From Maribellus sediminis (GTDB lineage: Bacteria; Bacteroidota; Bacteroidia; Bacteroidales; Prolixibacteraceae): a stretch of DNA of 64,000 nucleotides. The notes beneath the pieces were generated by a model. The model was given only the letters and a program-made list of their open reading frames with translations, did not search any database and was not told where the DNA came from. Position 1 is the first letter of the stretch; each line of letters opens with the position of its first letter. Of the stretch, positions 8,259 through 17,312 are shown one piece after another. The DNA is taken from contig NZ_WXUB01000008.1 in NCBI RefSeq assembly GCF_011799805.1, forward strand, positions 62,001 to 126,000, written 5' to 3'. Both the position numbers and the translations under genes were made by a program.

Positions 8259-9182
8259 ATGAATCTTACGGCACTTTCAGAAATAGTCCACTGTCAGAAT
8301 TGCGGAGAAGCTTTATTGAAAGCTAATGATGAAATTACTGAGTTGACGTGCGAAAATTGTGAGCAGAGTTACCCGGTAAAGAAAGGAGTTCCGGTTTTTA
8401 TTTCGGAAACGGACTATGAAAAATCCGCAGAAACAGCTATTCATAAAGAACAGGGATCGGTATTCAATTACGTCGATCATTATCAGAAGGATGGTGTGGA
8501 AAGTGATTATTTCAGAGAGCGCGATGCCGGAACAGCACACCTTGACAAGCGGGTTCATCAGACGATATTTTCGCACATCGAAAAAAAATCGGGTAGGGTT
8601 CTGGATGTTGGTTGTGGCCGCGCCTGGGTGGCGAAGAAATTGTGTCCCCTAAATTTTGAGGTGGTATCGATGGATATTTCGCTTGAAAATACAACGGGAG
8701 CATTAGAGCGATACCCTTATCCGAATCATGCAGCGGTGGTAGCCGATGTTTTTTCACTACCGTTTAATGAAGGTGTTTTTGATTATATTATTGCTTCCGA
8801 GATCATCGAACATGTGGTTGATCCGGTGAAGTTTGTTGCTAATCTCATCAAGGTGCTCAAGCCGGGCGGGAAACTGATCATCACCACACCGTATAAAGAA
8901 AAGCTTAGTTATTCCTTGTGTATACATTGTAATAAACTCACTCCGCTGCATGCGCACATTCATTCATTCGATGAAAATATCCTGACCTCCCTGTATAAAG
9001 GAGATGACCTGAAATCGTGCACGTATCACACGTTTGCCAATAAACTTCCGATTCACCTGAGAATGCATTCCGTACTGCGTTTTTTCAATTTCTGGTGCTG
9101 GAAAACTTTCGATGGATTGTTAAACCTAATGATCAAAAAACCTATCCGTATTTTGGTGAAATGGGAAAAGGCGGAATTTTGA
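8259..9182 (+). CDS. SAM-dependent class I methyltransferase with N-terminal zinc ribbon
   Basis: 307-residue cytosolic protein. Residues 11-50 carry a Trm112-like ribbon (CQNCGEALL...CENCEQSYPVKKGVPVFI) with two Cys-x2-Cys pairs. A Rossmann methyltransferase follows, with motif I VLDVGCGRAWVAKKL at about residue 112, an acidic MDIS after strand 2, and the later motif LKVLKPGGKLIITTPYKEKL. The family methylates small molecules, lipids or glycans, and the substrate is unknown. It lies directly behind the flippase, so a surface-glycan or quinone-like substrate is possible. Confidence 0.85.
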   Translation: MNLTALSEIVHCQNCGEALLKANDEITELTCENCEQSYPVKKGVPVFISETDYEKSAETAIHKEQGSVFNYVDHYQKDGVESDYFRERDAGTAHLDKRVHQTIFSHIEKKSGRVLDVGCGRAWVAKKLCPLNFEVVSMDISLENTTGALERYPYPNHAAVVADVFSLPFNEGVFDYIIASEIIEHVVDPVKFVANLIKVLKPGGKLIITTPYKEKLSYSLCIHCNKLTPLHAHIHSFDENILTSLYKGDDLKSCTYHTFANKLPIHLRMHSVLRFFNFWCWKTFDGLLNLMIKKPIRILVKWEKAEF

Positions 9183-9213
9183 TATTCCGGCTTTAAACTC
9201 GTTTTACTGCCGC

Positions 9214-9244
9214 TTTGAGATAGCTGATTTATAAGTTATATTTG
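9214..9244 (+). promoter_or_regulatory. Bacteroidota promoter of the AI-2E-family gene
   Basis: TTTG (9214-9217), a 19-nt spacer and TATATTTG (9237-9244): an exact match, 20 nt before the ATG. Confidence 0.85.
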
Positions 9245-9263
9245 TTTAAAATCGGCTATACTT

Positions 9264-10394
9264 ATGATTCAACTCAAAGGCTGGACCCGCAATGTTTTAT
9301 TGATCATCGGATTTTTGTTCGTCGTTTTTCTTGTGTGGTACTTCAGCAATATTGTGGCCTATATTCTTATTTCAGTTGTTTTGTCATTTATTGGGCGGCC
9401 GGTTGTTCGCTGGCTAACAAAACTCCGTTATAAAAAGCTTAAAATCCCTGTTGGTTTGGCTGCATTTGCAACACTGATAGTTTTGTGGGTAGTTTTCATT
9501 TCTTTTTTCAGGTTCATGGTTCCGCTGCTGGTCAGCGAACTGGAGACCTTGTCGCAGATTGATTTTACGATTGTACTCGATTCTATTGAAGAACCGGTGT
9601 TAAAAGTTATTGGTTTTTTTAGCAACAATGCACCCGATCTGGCTGATAAAAATTTCCTCGATATTGTTTCAGAGGGACTAGGAGCACAAATCGATTTCTC
9701 AAAAGTGTCGAACTGGTTTGGATTTATTGCCGGCACCATTGGTGAATTACTGATTGGTTTTTTTTCGGTTTCGTTTATAACTTTTTTCTTCCTGAAAGAA
9801 CAGGACATGTTTCGCGATTTCATCATTTTGCTGGTGCCGCGTAATATGGAAGAAAAAGTGGCTCACATTCTCGATTCCATTTCTTTTTTGCTTCGCCGCT
9901 ACTTTATCGGCTTGCTTTTCGAAGTATTCATGGTGATGTTGCTCGATACCATTGGCCTTACGATCGTTGGGATCGAATTTCAACATGCGGTGGTTATCGG
10001 CTTATTCTGCGGAACTTTTAATGTTATTCCATATTTGGGGCCATGGATGGGTGCTGCATTGGGTCTGTTGATCGGAGCTGCTTTGCATATTCACGCCGAT
10101 TTTATGTCGGTTACCCTGCCTTTGATGGGGTGGATGACGCTTGTGTTTGCCTTGGTTCAGGTGGCCGACAATGTATTGTTTCAACCATTAATTTATTCCA
10201 GCAGTGTAAAAGCCCATCCACTGGAGATCTTCCTGGTCATCCTGGCAGCAGGTACTTTTGCCGGAATTTTAGGTATGATTCTGGCCATTCCTGTGTATAC
10301 TATTTTAAGGGTGATCGCCAAAGAGTTTTTTGTTAATATGAAACTGGTTCAGAAAATGACGAGGAACCTGGAAAAAGAGGGTAAACGGTTGTAA
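9264..10394 (+). CDS. AI-2E family transporter (PerM/YdiK-like)
   Basis: 376-residue inner-membrane permease with about eight transmembrane segments. It has the family layout: N-terminal helices (LIIGFLFVVFLVWYF), a soluble amphipathic region with DLADKNFLDIVSEGL, and the conserved C-terminal block GLFCGTFNVIPYLGPWMGAALGL. A later segment reads HPLEIFLVILAAGTFAGILGMILAIP. Members are named after E. coli TqsA but mostly have unknown substrates; some are sodium/proton antiporters. Its own consensus promoter makes it a separate transcription unit from the upstream methyltransferase. Confidence 0.9.
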   Translation: MIQLKGWTRNVLLIIGFLFVVFLVWYFSNIVAYILISVVLSFIGRPVVRWLTKLRYKKLKIPVGLAAFATLIVLWVVFISFFRFMVPLLVSELETLSQIDFTIVLDSIEEPVLKVIGFFSNNAPDLADKNFLDIVSEGLGAQIDFSKVSNWFGFIAGTIGELLIGFFSVSFITFFFLKEQDMFRDFIILLVPRNMEEKVAHILDSISFLLRRYFIGLLFEVFMVMLLDTIGLTIVGIEFQHAVVIGLFCGTFNVIPYLGPWMGAALGLLIGAALHIHADFMSVTLPLMGWMTLVFALVQVADNVLFQPLIYSSSVKAHPLEIFLVILAAGTFAGILGMILAIPVYTILRVIAKEFFVNMKLVQKMTRNLEKEGKRL

Positions 10395-10582
10395 ATACCT
10401 TGCTGGTAAAGGCCGGAGTTATGATCAAAAAGAGACTAAAGGAACTTTTTGTTTGTCGCAAAAGTCAGGTTTTCAGATTCTTTTGATTTTTTTTAAATTT
10501 ATAAGGAACATTCGAGCTACTCTATTGTTAATATAGATGATTTACCAAAACGGGCCTTTTTTTTATTGCTAAACTTAACAGA

Positions 10583-11728
10583 ATGAGCAGGAACTTCTAT
10601 GTGAAATTGCGTCTGAAACAAGTACATGTTTTCGTATTCACTTTTTTATCATTTTTAATTCTTACAACTAATCTATTTGCCGAGTCTGTCGTAACCGATG
10701 GTCATTCGAATGAAGAAGTTAAGCGAGGAGAACGATTTTTTAAAGGATTGTTGCCCTTTAAACGCGATTATTCTTCCTGTGTTTCGTGCCACAACCTTCA
10801 ACTCACGGATACGCTAAACTGGAATCCTTCAGCCATGGATATTGCACTGAAATATGCCGATAAGGATTTTGAAAGTTTTAAGGCAGTGGTAATGAATCCG
10901 GTTGGTGTGAAAATGGAAGCTTCGCACGTTAATTTTACGCTTCCCGAAGAAGATCTGAAAACGGTTAAAGCTTATCTCGATAACCTGGCACACAGTGGTG
11001 TTCCGCCTGCAAAACCTACGCATTTCAATTTAATTTTATTTCTGTTCCTGGGAGTTCTGTTAACCTGGGCGCTGGCCGATCTTATCTTTTTACACAAGAT
11101 TAAACTGAAAATTATACCAATGATCATTTTTCTTGGAGCATTTGGCTGGCAGGTAAAAATGATTATTACCGACGCAATAAAGCTGGGACGCCAGGAGAAT
11201 TATGCTCCCGATCAACCCGTGAAATTTTCGCACAAAGTTCATGTGGGGGAGAATGGTATTGACTGTATGTATTGTCATACTACCGTTGAACAGGGAAAAT
11301 CTGCCGGAATACCCGCCACCAACCTGTGTATGAATTGCCATATAATTATTCGTGAAGGTACCAACAGCGGTAAGTTCGAAATTGCTAAAGTGGTGGAAGC
11401 AAACGAAACCGGAAAACCGATTGAATGGACACGGATTCATAATTTACCCGATCATGTATTTTTTAGTCACGCGGTGCATGTTGGTTCCGGAAAGCTGGAC
11501 TGTAAACAATGTCACGGACCGGTTGAGGAAATGGACATTATGGAACAGTACAGCGACCTTTCGATGGGTTTCTGTGTGAATTGCCACCGCGATACAAAAG
11601 TCGATTTTGGCAACAATGGCTATTACGAACACTTTGTTAAAATGCACGAAGACCTGAAATCAGGAGCTATCGATTCCGTTACCGCGGCAGATATCGGTGC
11701 GAACGACTGTATGCGTTGCCATTATTAG
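10583..11728 (+). CDS. actA: Alternative complex III subunit A, multiheme cytochrome c
   Basis: 381-residue electron-transfer subunit of ACIII, the bc1-independent quinol oxidase module. Six CxxCH heme sites are visible: residues 66-70, 228-232, 249-253, 307-311, 331-335 and 376-380. After a signal peptide (FTFLSFLILTTNLFA) comes a monoheme domain, then a hairpin of two membrane helices (about 148-170 and 177-195), then the classic pentaheme domain in the periplasm. The extra N-terminal heme domain is noteworthy. It is the first gene of actABCDEF, with a 123-nt spacer before actB. Confidence 0.92.
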   Translation: MSRNFYVKLRLKQVHVFVFTFLSFLILTTNLFAESVVTDGHSNEEVKRGERFFKGLLPFKRDYSSCVSCHNLQLTDTLNWNPSAMDIALKYADKDFESFKAVVMNPVGVKMEASHVNFTLPEEDLKTVKAYLDNLAHSGVPPAKPTHFNLILFLFLGVLLTWALADLIFLHKIKLKIIPMIIFLGAFGWQVKMIITDAIKLGRQENYAPDQPVKFSHKVHVGENGIDCMYCHTTVEQGKSAGIPATNLCMNCHIIIREGTNSGKFEIAKVVEANETGKPIEWTRIHNLPDHVFFSHAVHVGSGKLDCKQCHGPVEEMDIMEQYSDLSMGFCVNCHRDTKVDFGNNGYYEHFVKMHEDLKSGAIDSVTAADIGANDCMRCHY

Positions 11729-11851
11729 TTTAGAGTTCAAAGTTTAGCGTTCAGTGAAATTACTGACAAAGGATAAAATGTTGAATACTAATTATTACCA
11801 AAAGAAGAAAGAGCTAGTGGTTTGAAGCCAGCAGCTAACAGCTAATACACT

Positions 11852-14794
11852 ATGACACAATATTGGAGAAGTTTAGAAGAGTTAAATAATCCGGTTGAGT
11901 TTAAAAAGAACGAGGTAAAACTGGAAATCGACGCCAAACGCGCCGTTGCAAAAAAGGCATCGGGTTCCTCGAGAAGAGACTTTTTAAAAGTGCTTGGATT
12001 TAGTGTGGCTACTGCTGCAGTGGTAGCCAGTTGTAAGCGTCCGGTAAATAAAGCTATTCCTTTTTTGGTTAAGCCGGAAGAGGTAACTCCGGGAATGGCA
12101 AACTACTATGCTTCTTCCTATTTTCAAGGGAATGAGTATTGCAGTATTTTGGTAAAAGTACGCGATGGCCGGCCGATAAAAATTGAAGGAAATGACCTGT
12201 CATCGGTATCGCAGCGCGGAACTTCAGCACGTGTTCAGGCATCTGTTCTCGATTTGTATGACGATGCCCGGTTTAAAACACCGCTAAAAAGGGGCGACGA
12301 AACATCGTGGGCGGAAGCCGACGAATACATTCAGGTTAAACTCGATCAACTTAAAAAAGACAATAAAAAGGTAGTTTTACTTACATCTACTATTATTTCC
12401 CCAACTACCAAAAAGGTTATTCAGGAATTTCAGCAGTTCTACCCAAATGTTGAGTGGCTGCAGTACGATGCGGTTTCGGCAAAAGGAATTTTAAAGGCCA
12501 GTGAGCTGAGTTTCGGTAAAGCATTTGTTCCTGATTATCGCTTTGACAAGGCCAAAGTGATTGTAAGTTTTGGAGCCGATTTTCTGGGAACCTGGTTGTC
12601 GTCAGTGGAATACACCAAAGCGTATTCAGCCGGTCGTAAACTGATGGACAAAGGCGATGAAATGAACCGCCACTACCAGTTTGAAACCGGCATGTCGCTT
12701 ACCGGCTCGAATGCTGATGTACGTTTCCCGATAAAACCTTCGGAAGAAAAAACGATTCTTACTGCTTTGTATTACCAGTTGATGCAGGCCAAGGACTTTA
12801 TTACAATTGCTGCTCCGGCAAGTCCGGTTGACATTACCGGTTTGGCTGAAGATCTTTTGGACAACGAAGGAAGTTCGCTGGTTGTTTCTGGAAGTAACGA
12901 TGCCGACACGCAGGTTTTAGTAAATGCTATCAATAATTTATTGGGCAATTACGGCAAAACAATACTAACCGAAAGTGCGCTTAATACCCACGCCGGAAAT
13001 GATGAGAATTTTGAGCAGTTTTTAGCTGAATTAAAAGATAAAAAAGTTGCTGCGGTGTTGTGCTGGGGTGCCAATCCGGTGTACAACCACCCCAAAGGCA
13101 GTGAATTAAAAACCCTGATCGAAGCGGCTGAACTTTCGGTTTCTTTTTCCGACCGGAAAGATGAAACAACAGCAGCTTGTCACTGGGTGCTTCCCGAACC
13201 GCATTATTTGGAAGCCTGGAACGATGCCGAGCCAAAATCAGGCGTTTACAGTTTGGCACAGCCCACCATTTCAAAATTATTCGACAGCCGTCAGGGACAG
13301 GAAACCTTGATGAAATGGGCCGGAGTTGAAGCTCCGAATTATTACGAATACCTGAAAAAGAACTGGAGTGATGAGTTCTACCAACTCCAGACAAAATATG
13401 CCGATCCGCGCTTATTCTGGAACGATGTACTGCAAAAAGGAGTTTTTGAGCCTGAAGTAAAATCGGGTGAAGCGCTTAGTTATACAGAAAATGGATTAGA
13501 AAAAGCGGTACAAATTTCAGAAGCTTCAACCGACGGATGGGAAGTAGCACTTTATCAGAGTGTGGCGCTGAAAGACGGAGCTTCGGGAAATAATCCCTGG
13601 TTACAGGAATTGCCCGACCCGATCGCGAAGATCAGCTGGGATAATTTTGCAGCTGTTCCGGTTAAATGGGCCGAAGAAAACGGCGTGCAGAATGAGTCGG
13701 TGATCACACTTAACGGAATGGAATTGCCGGTGTTTGTTCAGCCCGGACAGGCTGCCGGAACTATTTCGGTTGCATTGGGTTACGGACGCGAAGTGGCGGG
13801 TAAAGTTGGCGACAACGTCGGAAAAAATATGTATGCGCATGTTCAGGTAAAAGACGGAGCCAAACAATTCTGGTTCTCAGGCGCAAAAGTTGAGACCACC
13901 GAAAAAACATTCGAACTGGCACTTTCGCAAACGCACCATTCCATGGAAGGGCGTCCGATTGTGCGTGAAACCAATTTTAACGAGTGGCAACTCGATCCGA
14001 CATCGGGCAACGAATTGCAGGAAGAACACGAAGAACATGCTGTTACACTTTATCCCGAACAGGAATTCAAAGGACACCATTGGGGAATGGCTGTCGATTT
14101 GTCGTCGTGCGTTGGATGTGGAAACTGTGCCATTTCGTGCCAGGCGGAAAATAATGTTCAGGTGATTGGAAAAGAGCAGGTGCGCAACCGCAGGATCATG
14201 CACTGGATCCGTGTCGACCGCTATTTCTCGAACGAACCTGAGAATCCAAAAGTATTTCACCAGCCGGTAATGTGTCAGCATTGCGACAATGCTCCGTGCG
14301 AGAATGTTTGTCCGGTTTCGGCAACTCCTCACAGCGATGAGGGCCTCAACCAGATGGCATACAACCGTTGTGTGGGAACAAAATATTGTGTGAACAACTG
14401 CCCGTATAAAGTGCGGCGTTTTAACTGGTTCAAATATGTGGGCAACGATGAATTCGATTATGCATCGAACAGCGATCTGGGGCGCATGGTACTGAATCCT
14501 GATGTAACGGTTCGCTCGCGCGGGGTAGTAGAGAAATGTTCGTTCTGTGTGCAACGTATTCAGGAGAAAAAAGCTGAGGCAAAAGTAGCCGGACGAATGT
14601 TGGAAGATGGAGAGATTCAACCGGCATGTGTTCAATCGTGTCCGGCCAATGCACTGGTGTTTGGCGATCTGAATGATCCGAACAGCAAGATCTCGAAACA
14701 TTTCAAAAACGAACGAAACTACCACCTGCTGGAAGAGCTGCATACCTTGCCATCGGTAGGATATTTAACTAAAGTAAGAAACAAAAAAGCATAA
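11852..14794 (+). CDS. actB: Alternative complex III iron-sulfur/molybdopterin-like subunit B
   Basis: 980-residue fusion typical of Bacteroidota ActB. A Tat motif SRRDFLKVLGF at residues 40-50 leads into a hydrophobic stretch ending VVASC, so Cys61 may be lipidated. Residues of about 80-700 resemble molybdopterin oxidoreductases, which in ACIII carry no cofactor. A ferredoxin-like C-terminal domain follows, with Cys clusters CVGCGNCAISC (about 753), CQHCDNAPCENVC, CVGTKYCVNNCP and CSFC...CVQSCPA, consistent with three [4Fe-4S] and one [3Fe-4S] centre. It passes electrons from the quinol site to the hemes. actC starts 6 nt downstream. Confidence 0.95.
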   Translation: MTQYWRSLEELNNPVEFKKNEVKLEIDAKRAVAKKASGSSRRDFLKVLGFSVATAAVVASCKRPVNKAIPFLVKPEEVTPGMANYYASSYFQGNEYCSILVKVRDGRPIKIEGNDLSSVSQRGTSARVQASVLDLYDDARFKTPLKRGDETSWAEADEYIQVKLDQLKKDNKKVVLLTSTIISPTTKKVIQEFQQFYPNVEWLQYDAVSAKGILKASELSFGKAFVPDYRFDKAKVIVSFGADFLGTWLSSVEYTKAYSAGRKLMDKGDEMNRHYQFETGMSLTGSNADVRFPIKPSEEKTILTALYYQLMQAKDFITIAAPASPVDITGLAEDLLDNEGSSLVVSGSNDADTQVLVNAINNLLGNYGKTILTESALNTHAGNDENFEQFLAELKDKKVAAVLCWGANPVYNHPKGSELKTLIEAAELSVSFSDRKDETTAACHWVLPEPHYLEAWNDAEPKSGVYSLAQPTISKLFDSRQGQETLMKWAGVEAPNYYEYLKKNWSDEFYQLQTKYADPRLFWNDVLQKGVFEPEVKSGEALSYTENGLEKAVQISEASTDGWEVALYQSVALKDGASGNNPWLQELPDPIAKISWDNFAAVPVKWAEENGVQNESVITLNGMELPVFVQPGQAAGTISVALGYGREVAGKVGDNVGKNMYAHVQVKDGAKQFWFSGAKVETTEKTFELALSQTHHSMEGRPIVRETNFNEWQLDPTSGNELQEEHEEHAVTLYPEQEFKGHHWGMAVDLSSCVGCGNCAISCQAENNVQVIGKEQVRNRRIMHWIRVDRYFSNEPENPKVFHQPVMCQHCDNAPCENVCPVSATPHSDEGLNQMAYNRCVGTKYCVNNCPYKVRRFNWFKYVGNDEFDYASNSDLGRMVLNPDVTVRSRGVVEKCSFCVQRIQEKKAEAKVAGRMLEDGEIQPACVQSCPANALVFGDLNDPNSKISKHFKNERNYHLLEELHTLPSVGYLTKVRNKKA

Positions 14795-14800
14795 CAACCT

Positions 14801-16183
14801 ATGTACAATTCAAAGGTAAGGGGAAGGCTGATTCAGGGCGATAAGTCGTTTGGGCAGATATCGCGCGAGATTCTGGCTCCTATTGACAAAACACCCATCT
14901 GGTGGTACTTTGCTTTCCTGGTTAGTCTGGGAATGTTTGGATTTGGTTTGTACGCCAAATACATTACGGTTTCTACCGGTATCGGAACATGGGGTGTGAA
15001 TAATTCAAGTGCCTGGGGCTGGGCCATTATCAACTTTGTGTGGTGGATTGGTATCGGACACGCCGGCACTGCATTTTCCATCTTCCTGTTAATCTTGCGA
15101 CAGAAATGGAGAACAGCCATTAACCGCGCAGCAGAAGCCATGACAGTTGTTGCTGTATTCTGTGCGAGTTTGTTCCCCTTGTTGCACATGGGGCGCCCCT
15201 GGTTGTTTTTCTTTATTTTCCCTTATCCGAATACGCGCGGCCCGCTTTGGGTGAACTTTAACTCACCACTTTTCTGGGACTTTGTGGCCATTTCGGCATA
15301 CCTGCTTATTTCGGCCAGTTTCTGGTATTTTGGTATGGTGCCCGATTTTGCAACCATCCGCGACACCGCCAAATCGAAGATCAAAAAAGCCGTTTACGGT
15401 TTCTTCTCGTTTGGCTGGACCGGTTCAAGTAAAGAATGGTTACGCTTTGAAGCCTTGAGTTTTGTACTTGGTGGAATTGCTGCCGTACTGGTAGTTTCGG
15501 TGCACTCGATTGTTTCGACCGACTTTGCAGTATCTGTAGTTCCGGGATGGCACACCACTATCTTCCCACCTTACTTTGTGATTGGGGCGATCTTCTCGGG
15601 ATTTGCCATGGTTTTAACGCTGGTAATTACAATGCGCGGCCTTTACAAAATGAATGATTTTATTACCGATTCACACGTTGATGCGGTGTGTCGGGTACTG
15701 ATATTTATTTCGCTGATTATGGGAACTGCCTATACCACCGAAATTTTTATGGCGTGGTATTCGGGTTCCGACTACGAAATGTACATGTTCTTCCAAAACC
15801 GCTTATTTGGCGACTATGCCTTTGAATTCTGGGCGATGTTTGTATCCAATGCTGTGATACCGCAATTGTTTTGGTTCAAAGCAGTTCGTCGTAGAATGTG
15901 GATGGTGTTTGTAATTTCCATCATCATCAATATCGGAATGTGGTTCGAACGTTTCAATATTGTGATTACTTCAACAAGCCGCGATTTTCTGCCCGCCAGC
16001 TGGGCCAACTATTCGCCAACCTGGGTTGAAGTAGGATTTTTTGTGGGTACACTGGGGATGTTCCTGGCAGGAGTTCTGTTGTTCTTCCGCTTCATCCCGA
16101 TGATCGCAATTTCGGAATTGAAAAGTGTGGCCAAATTTGATAAGCCTAATAACGGACAATTAAAACCTGCTAGCCATGAGTAA
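14801..16183 (+). CDS. actC: Alternative complex III quinol-binding membrane subunit C (NrfD/PsrC-like)
   Basis: 460-residue polytopic protein with about ten transmembrane helices. NrfD-family features include WWIGIGHAGTAFSIFLLILRQKWR and LLHMGRPWLFFFIFPYPN. In ACIII this subunit forms the quinol-oxidising site and may take part in proton movement. The segment FVIGAIFSGFAMVLTLVITMRGLYKMNDFI and the later MWFERFNIVI are also typical. It overlaps actD by 8 nt, so the two are translationally coupled. Confidence 0.95.
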   Translation: MYNSKVRGRLIQGDKSFGQISREILAPIDKTPIWWYFAFLVSLGMFGFGLYAKYITVSTGIGTWGVNNSSAWGWAIINFVWWIGIGHAGTAFSIFLLILRQKWRTAINRAAEAMTVVAVFCASLFPLLHMGRPWLFFFIFPYPNTRGPLWVNFNSPLFWDFVAISAYLLISASFWYFGMVPDFATIRDTAKSKIKKAVYGFFSFGWTGSSKEWLRFEALSFVLGGIAAVLVVSVHSIVSTDFAVSVVPGWHTTIFPPYFVIGAIFSGFAMVLTLVITMRGLYKMNDFITDSHVDAVCRVLIFISLIMGTAYTTEIFMAWYSGSDYEMYMFFQNRLFGDYAFEFWAMFVSNAVIPQLFWFKAVRRRMWMVFVISIIINIGMWFERFNIVITSTSRDFLPASWANYSPTWVEVGFFVGTLGMFLAGVLLFFRFIPMIAISELKSVAKFDKPNNGQLKPASHE

Positions 16184-16673
16184 AAATTATATCCTTGGAG
16201 TTTTTGACGATGAGGCAACGCTGGTTGATGCTTTTGAAAAGATAAAAGCCAAAGGAATTCTTCCGGTTGAGGTTTACTCGCCTTACCCAGTGCATGAAAT
16301 TCTAATCGGCATGGGCAAGAAGACAAGAATTACACATGCAGCTTTTTTTTATGGTTTGTTTGCAGCAATTGGGATTCTTGGATTCCTGACTTATGCTGCA
16401 GTGATCGACTGGCCACTTCGTTATGGTGGAAAACCGTTTAATTCCTTCCCTTCGTTTATCGTGGTTACGATTGTAGCTACCATCTTGTCAATTACACTTT
16501 TGACGCTGTTTACTTTTTCGGCACGCGCTAAAATATTTCCGGGTAAGAAAGCCGAGATCTATCACCATCGTGCCACCGACGATAAGTTTGTAATGGTAAT
16601 CAGCAAGGAAAGCATTGAGAAAAATGAAAAAGACATTCAATCCATTATTAAAGAACATGGCGAAATTGAATAA
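16176..16673 (+). CDS. actD: Alternative complex III subunit D (DUF3341)
   Basis: 165-residue membrane protein with a small cytosolic N-terminal ferredoxin-like fold (ILGVFDDEATLVDAFEKIKAKGILPVEVYSPYPVH). Two transmembrane helices follow (AAFFYGLFAAIGILGFLTYAAV and FIVVTIVATILSITLLTLFTF), then a short cytosolic tail. This matches DUF3341, the ActD family. ActD has no cofactor and is a structural part of the complex. It overlaps the actC stop, and actE follows within 50 nt. Confidence 0.93.
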   Translation: MSKNYILGVFDDEATLVDAFEKIKAKGILPVEVYSPYPVHEILIGMGKKTRITHAAFFYGLFAAIGILGFLTYAAVIDWPLRYGGKPFNSFPSFIVVTIVATILSITLLTLFTFSARAKIFPGKKAEIYHHRATDDKFVMVISKESIEKNEKDIQSIIKEHGEIE

Positions 16674-16720
16674 AAGACATGAGATTAAGAGATATGAGTA
16701 TTGAGAAAAAAAACGATAAT

Positions 16721-17296
16721 ATGAAAGGAAGAAAAAGCATAAAGCAAGTTTTGACTTTTGCGTTTTTGCTTTTAACTTTTGCCTTGATTTCATCGTGCGA
16801 TTACAATCGCCGCAGTACCGGCTGGCAGTATTTCGACGATATGGTAAACTCGCCGGCCTACGAAAGCTACACACCCAATCCAAATTTCGGCGACGGAAAA
16901 ACCATGCAGCCACCTGTTGCCGGAACTATCCCGCGTGGCATGGTACCATATCCTTACGAAAAAACTGACGAGGACAGGGCACTGGCAGCAAAAACACTGA
17001 TTAATGATGTTGAAATGACCACTCTAAACCTCGATCGTGGGGAACGCATGTATGGAATTTACTGCATGCAGTGCCATGGCGAAAAGGGTGACGGACAGGG
17101 AAGTTTATTCACCAGTAAAAAATATCCGTATCCGCCGGCCAGTTTGCTGAGTGAGAAAATGATGGCGAATCCTGAAGCGGATATTTACCATGTGATCACG
17201 GTAGGACATGGTGTTATGGGAGCCCATGGTTCGATGATCAATCCCGACGACCGCTGGAGAATTGCGATGTACATAAAAGAAGAATTACAGAAATAG
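16721..17296 (+). CDS. actE: Alternative complex III monoheme cytochrome c lipoprotein, subunit E
   Basis: 191 residues from the chosen ATG at 16721. In-frame ATGs at 16679 and 16694 would put 5-14 charged residues before the signal peptide. The signal KQVLTFAFLLLTFALISSC ends in a lipobox, so the protein is probably an outward-facing lipoprotein. One heme site, CMQCHGEKGDG, lies at about residues 115-119, with a later Met (GHGVMGAHGSM) as possible axial ligand. This subunit hands electrons from the complex to a soluble cytochrome or an oxidase. It lies between actD and actF. Confidence 0.92.
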   Translation: MKGRKSIKQVLTFAFLLLTFALISSCDYNRRSTGWQYFDDMVNSPAYESYTPNPNFGDGKTMQPPVAGTIPRGMVPYPYEKTDEDRALAAKTLINDVEMTTLNLDRGERMYGIYCMQCHGEKGDGQGSLFTSKKYPYPPASLLSEKMMANPEADIYHVITVGHGVMGAHGSMINPDDRWRIAMYIKEELQK

Positions 17297-17312
17297 TTTC
17301 AAACTACCTGCT

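Noticed and set aside
13877-14743. 288-codon open frame on the minus strand
   Set aside because: It lies wholly inside actB, whose reading frame has clear Fe-S motifs; composition is that of an antisense shadow.
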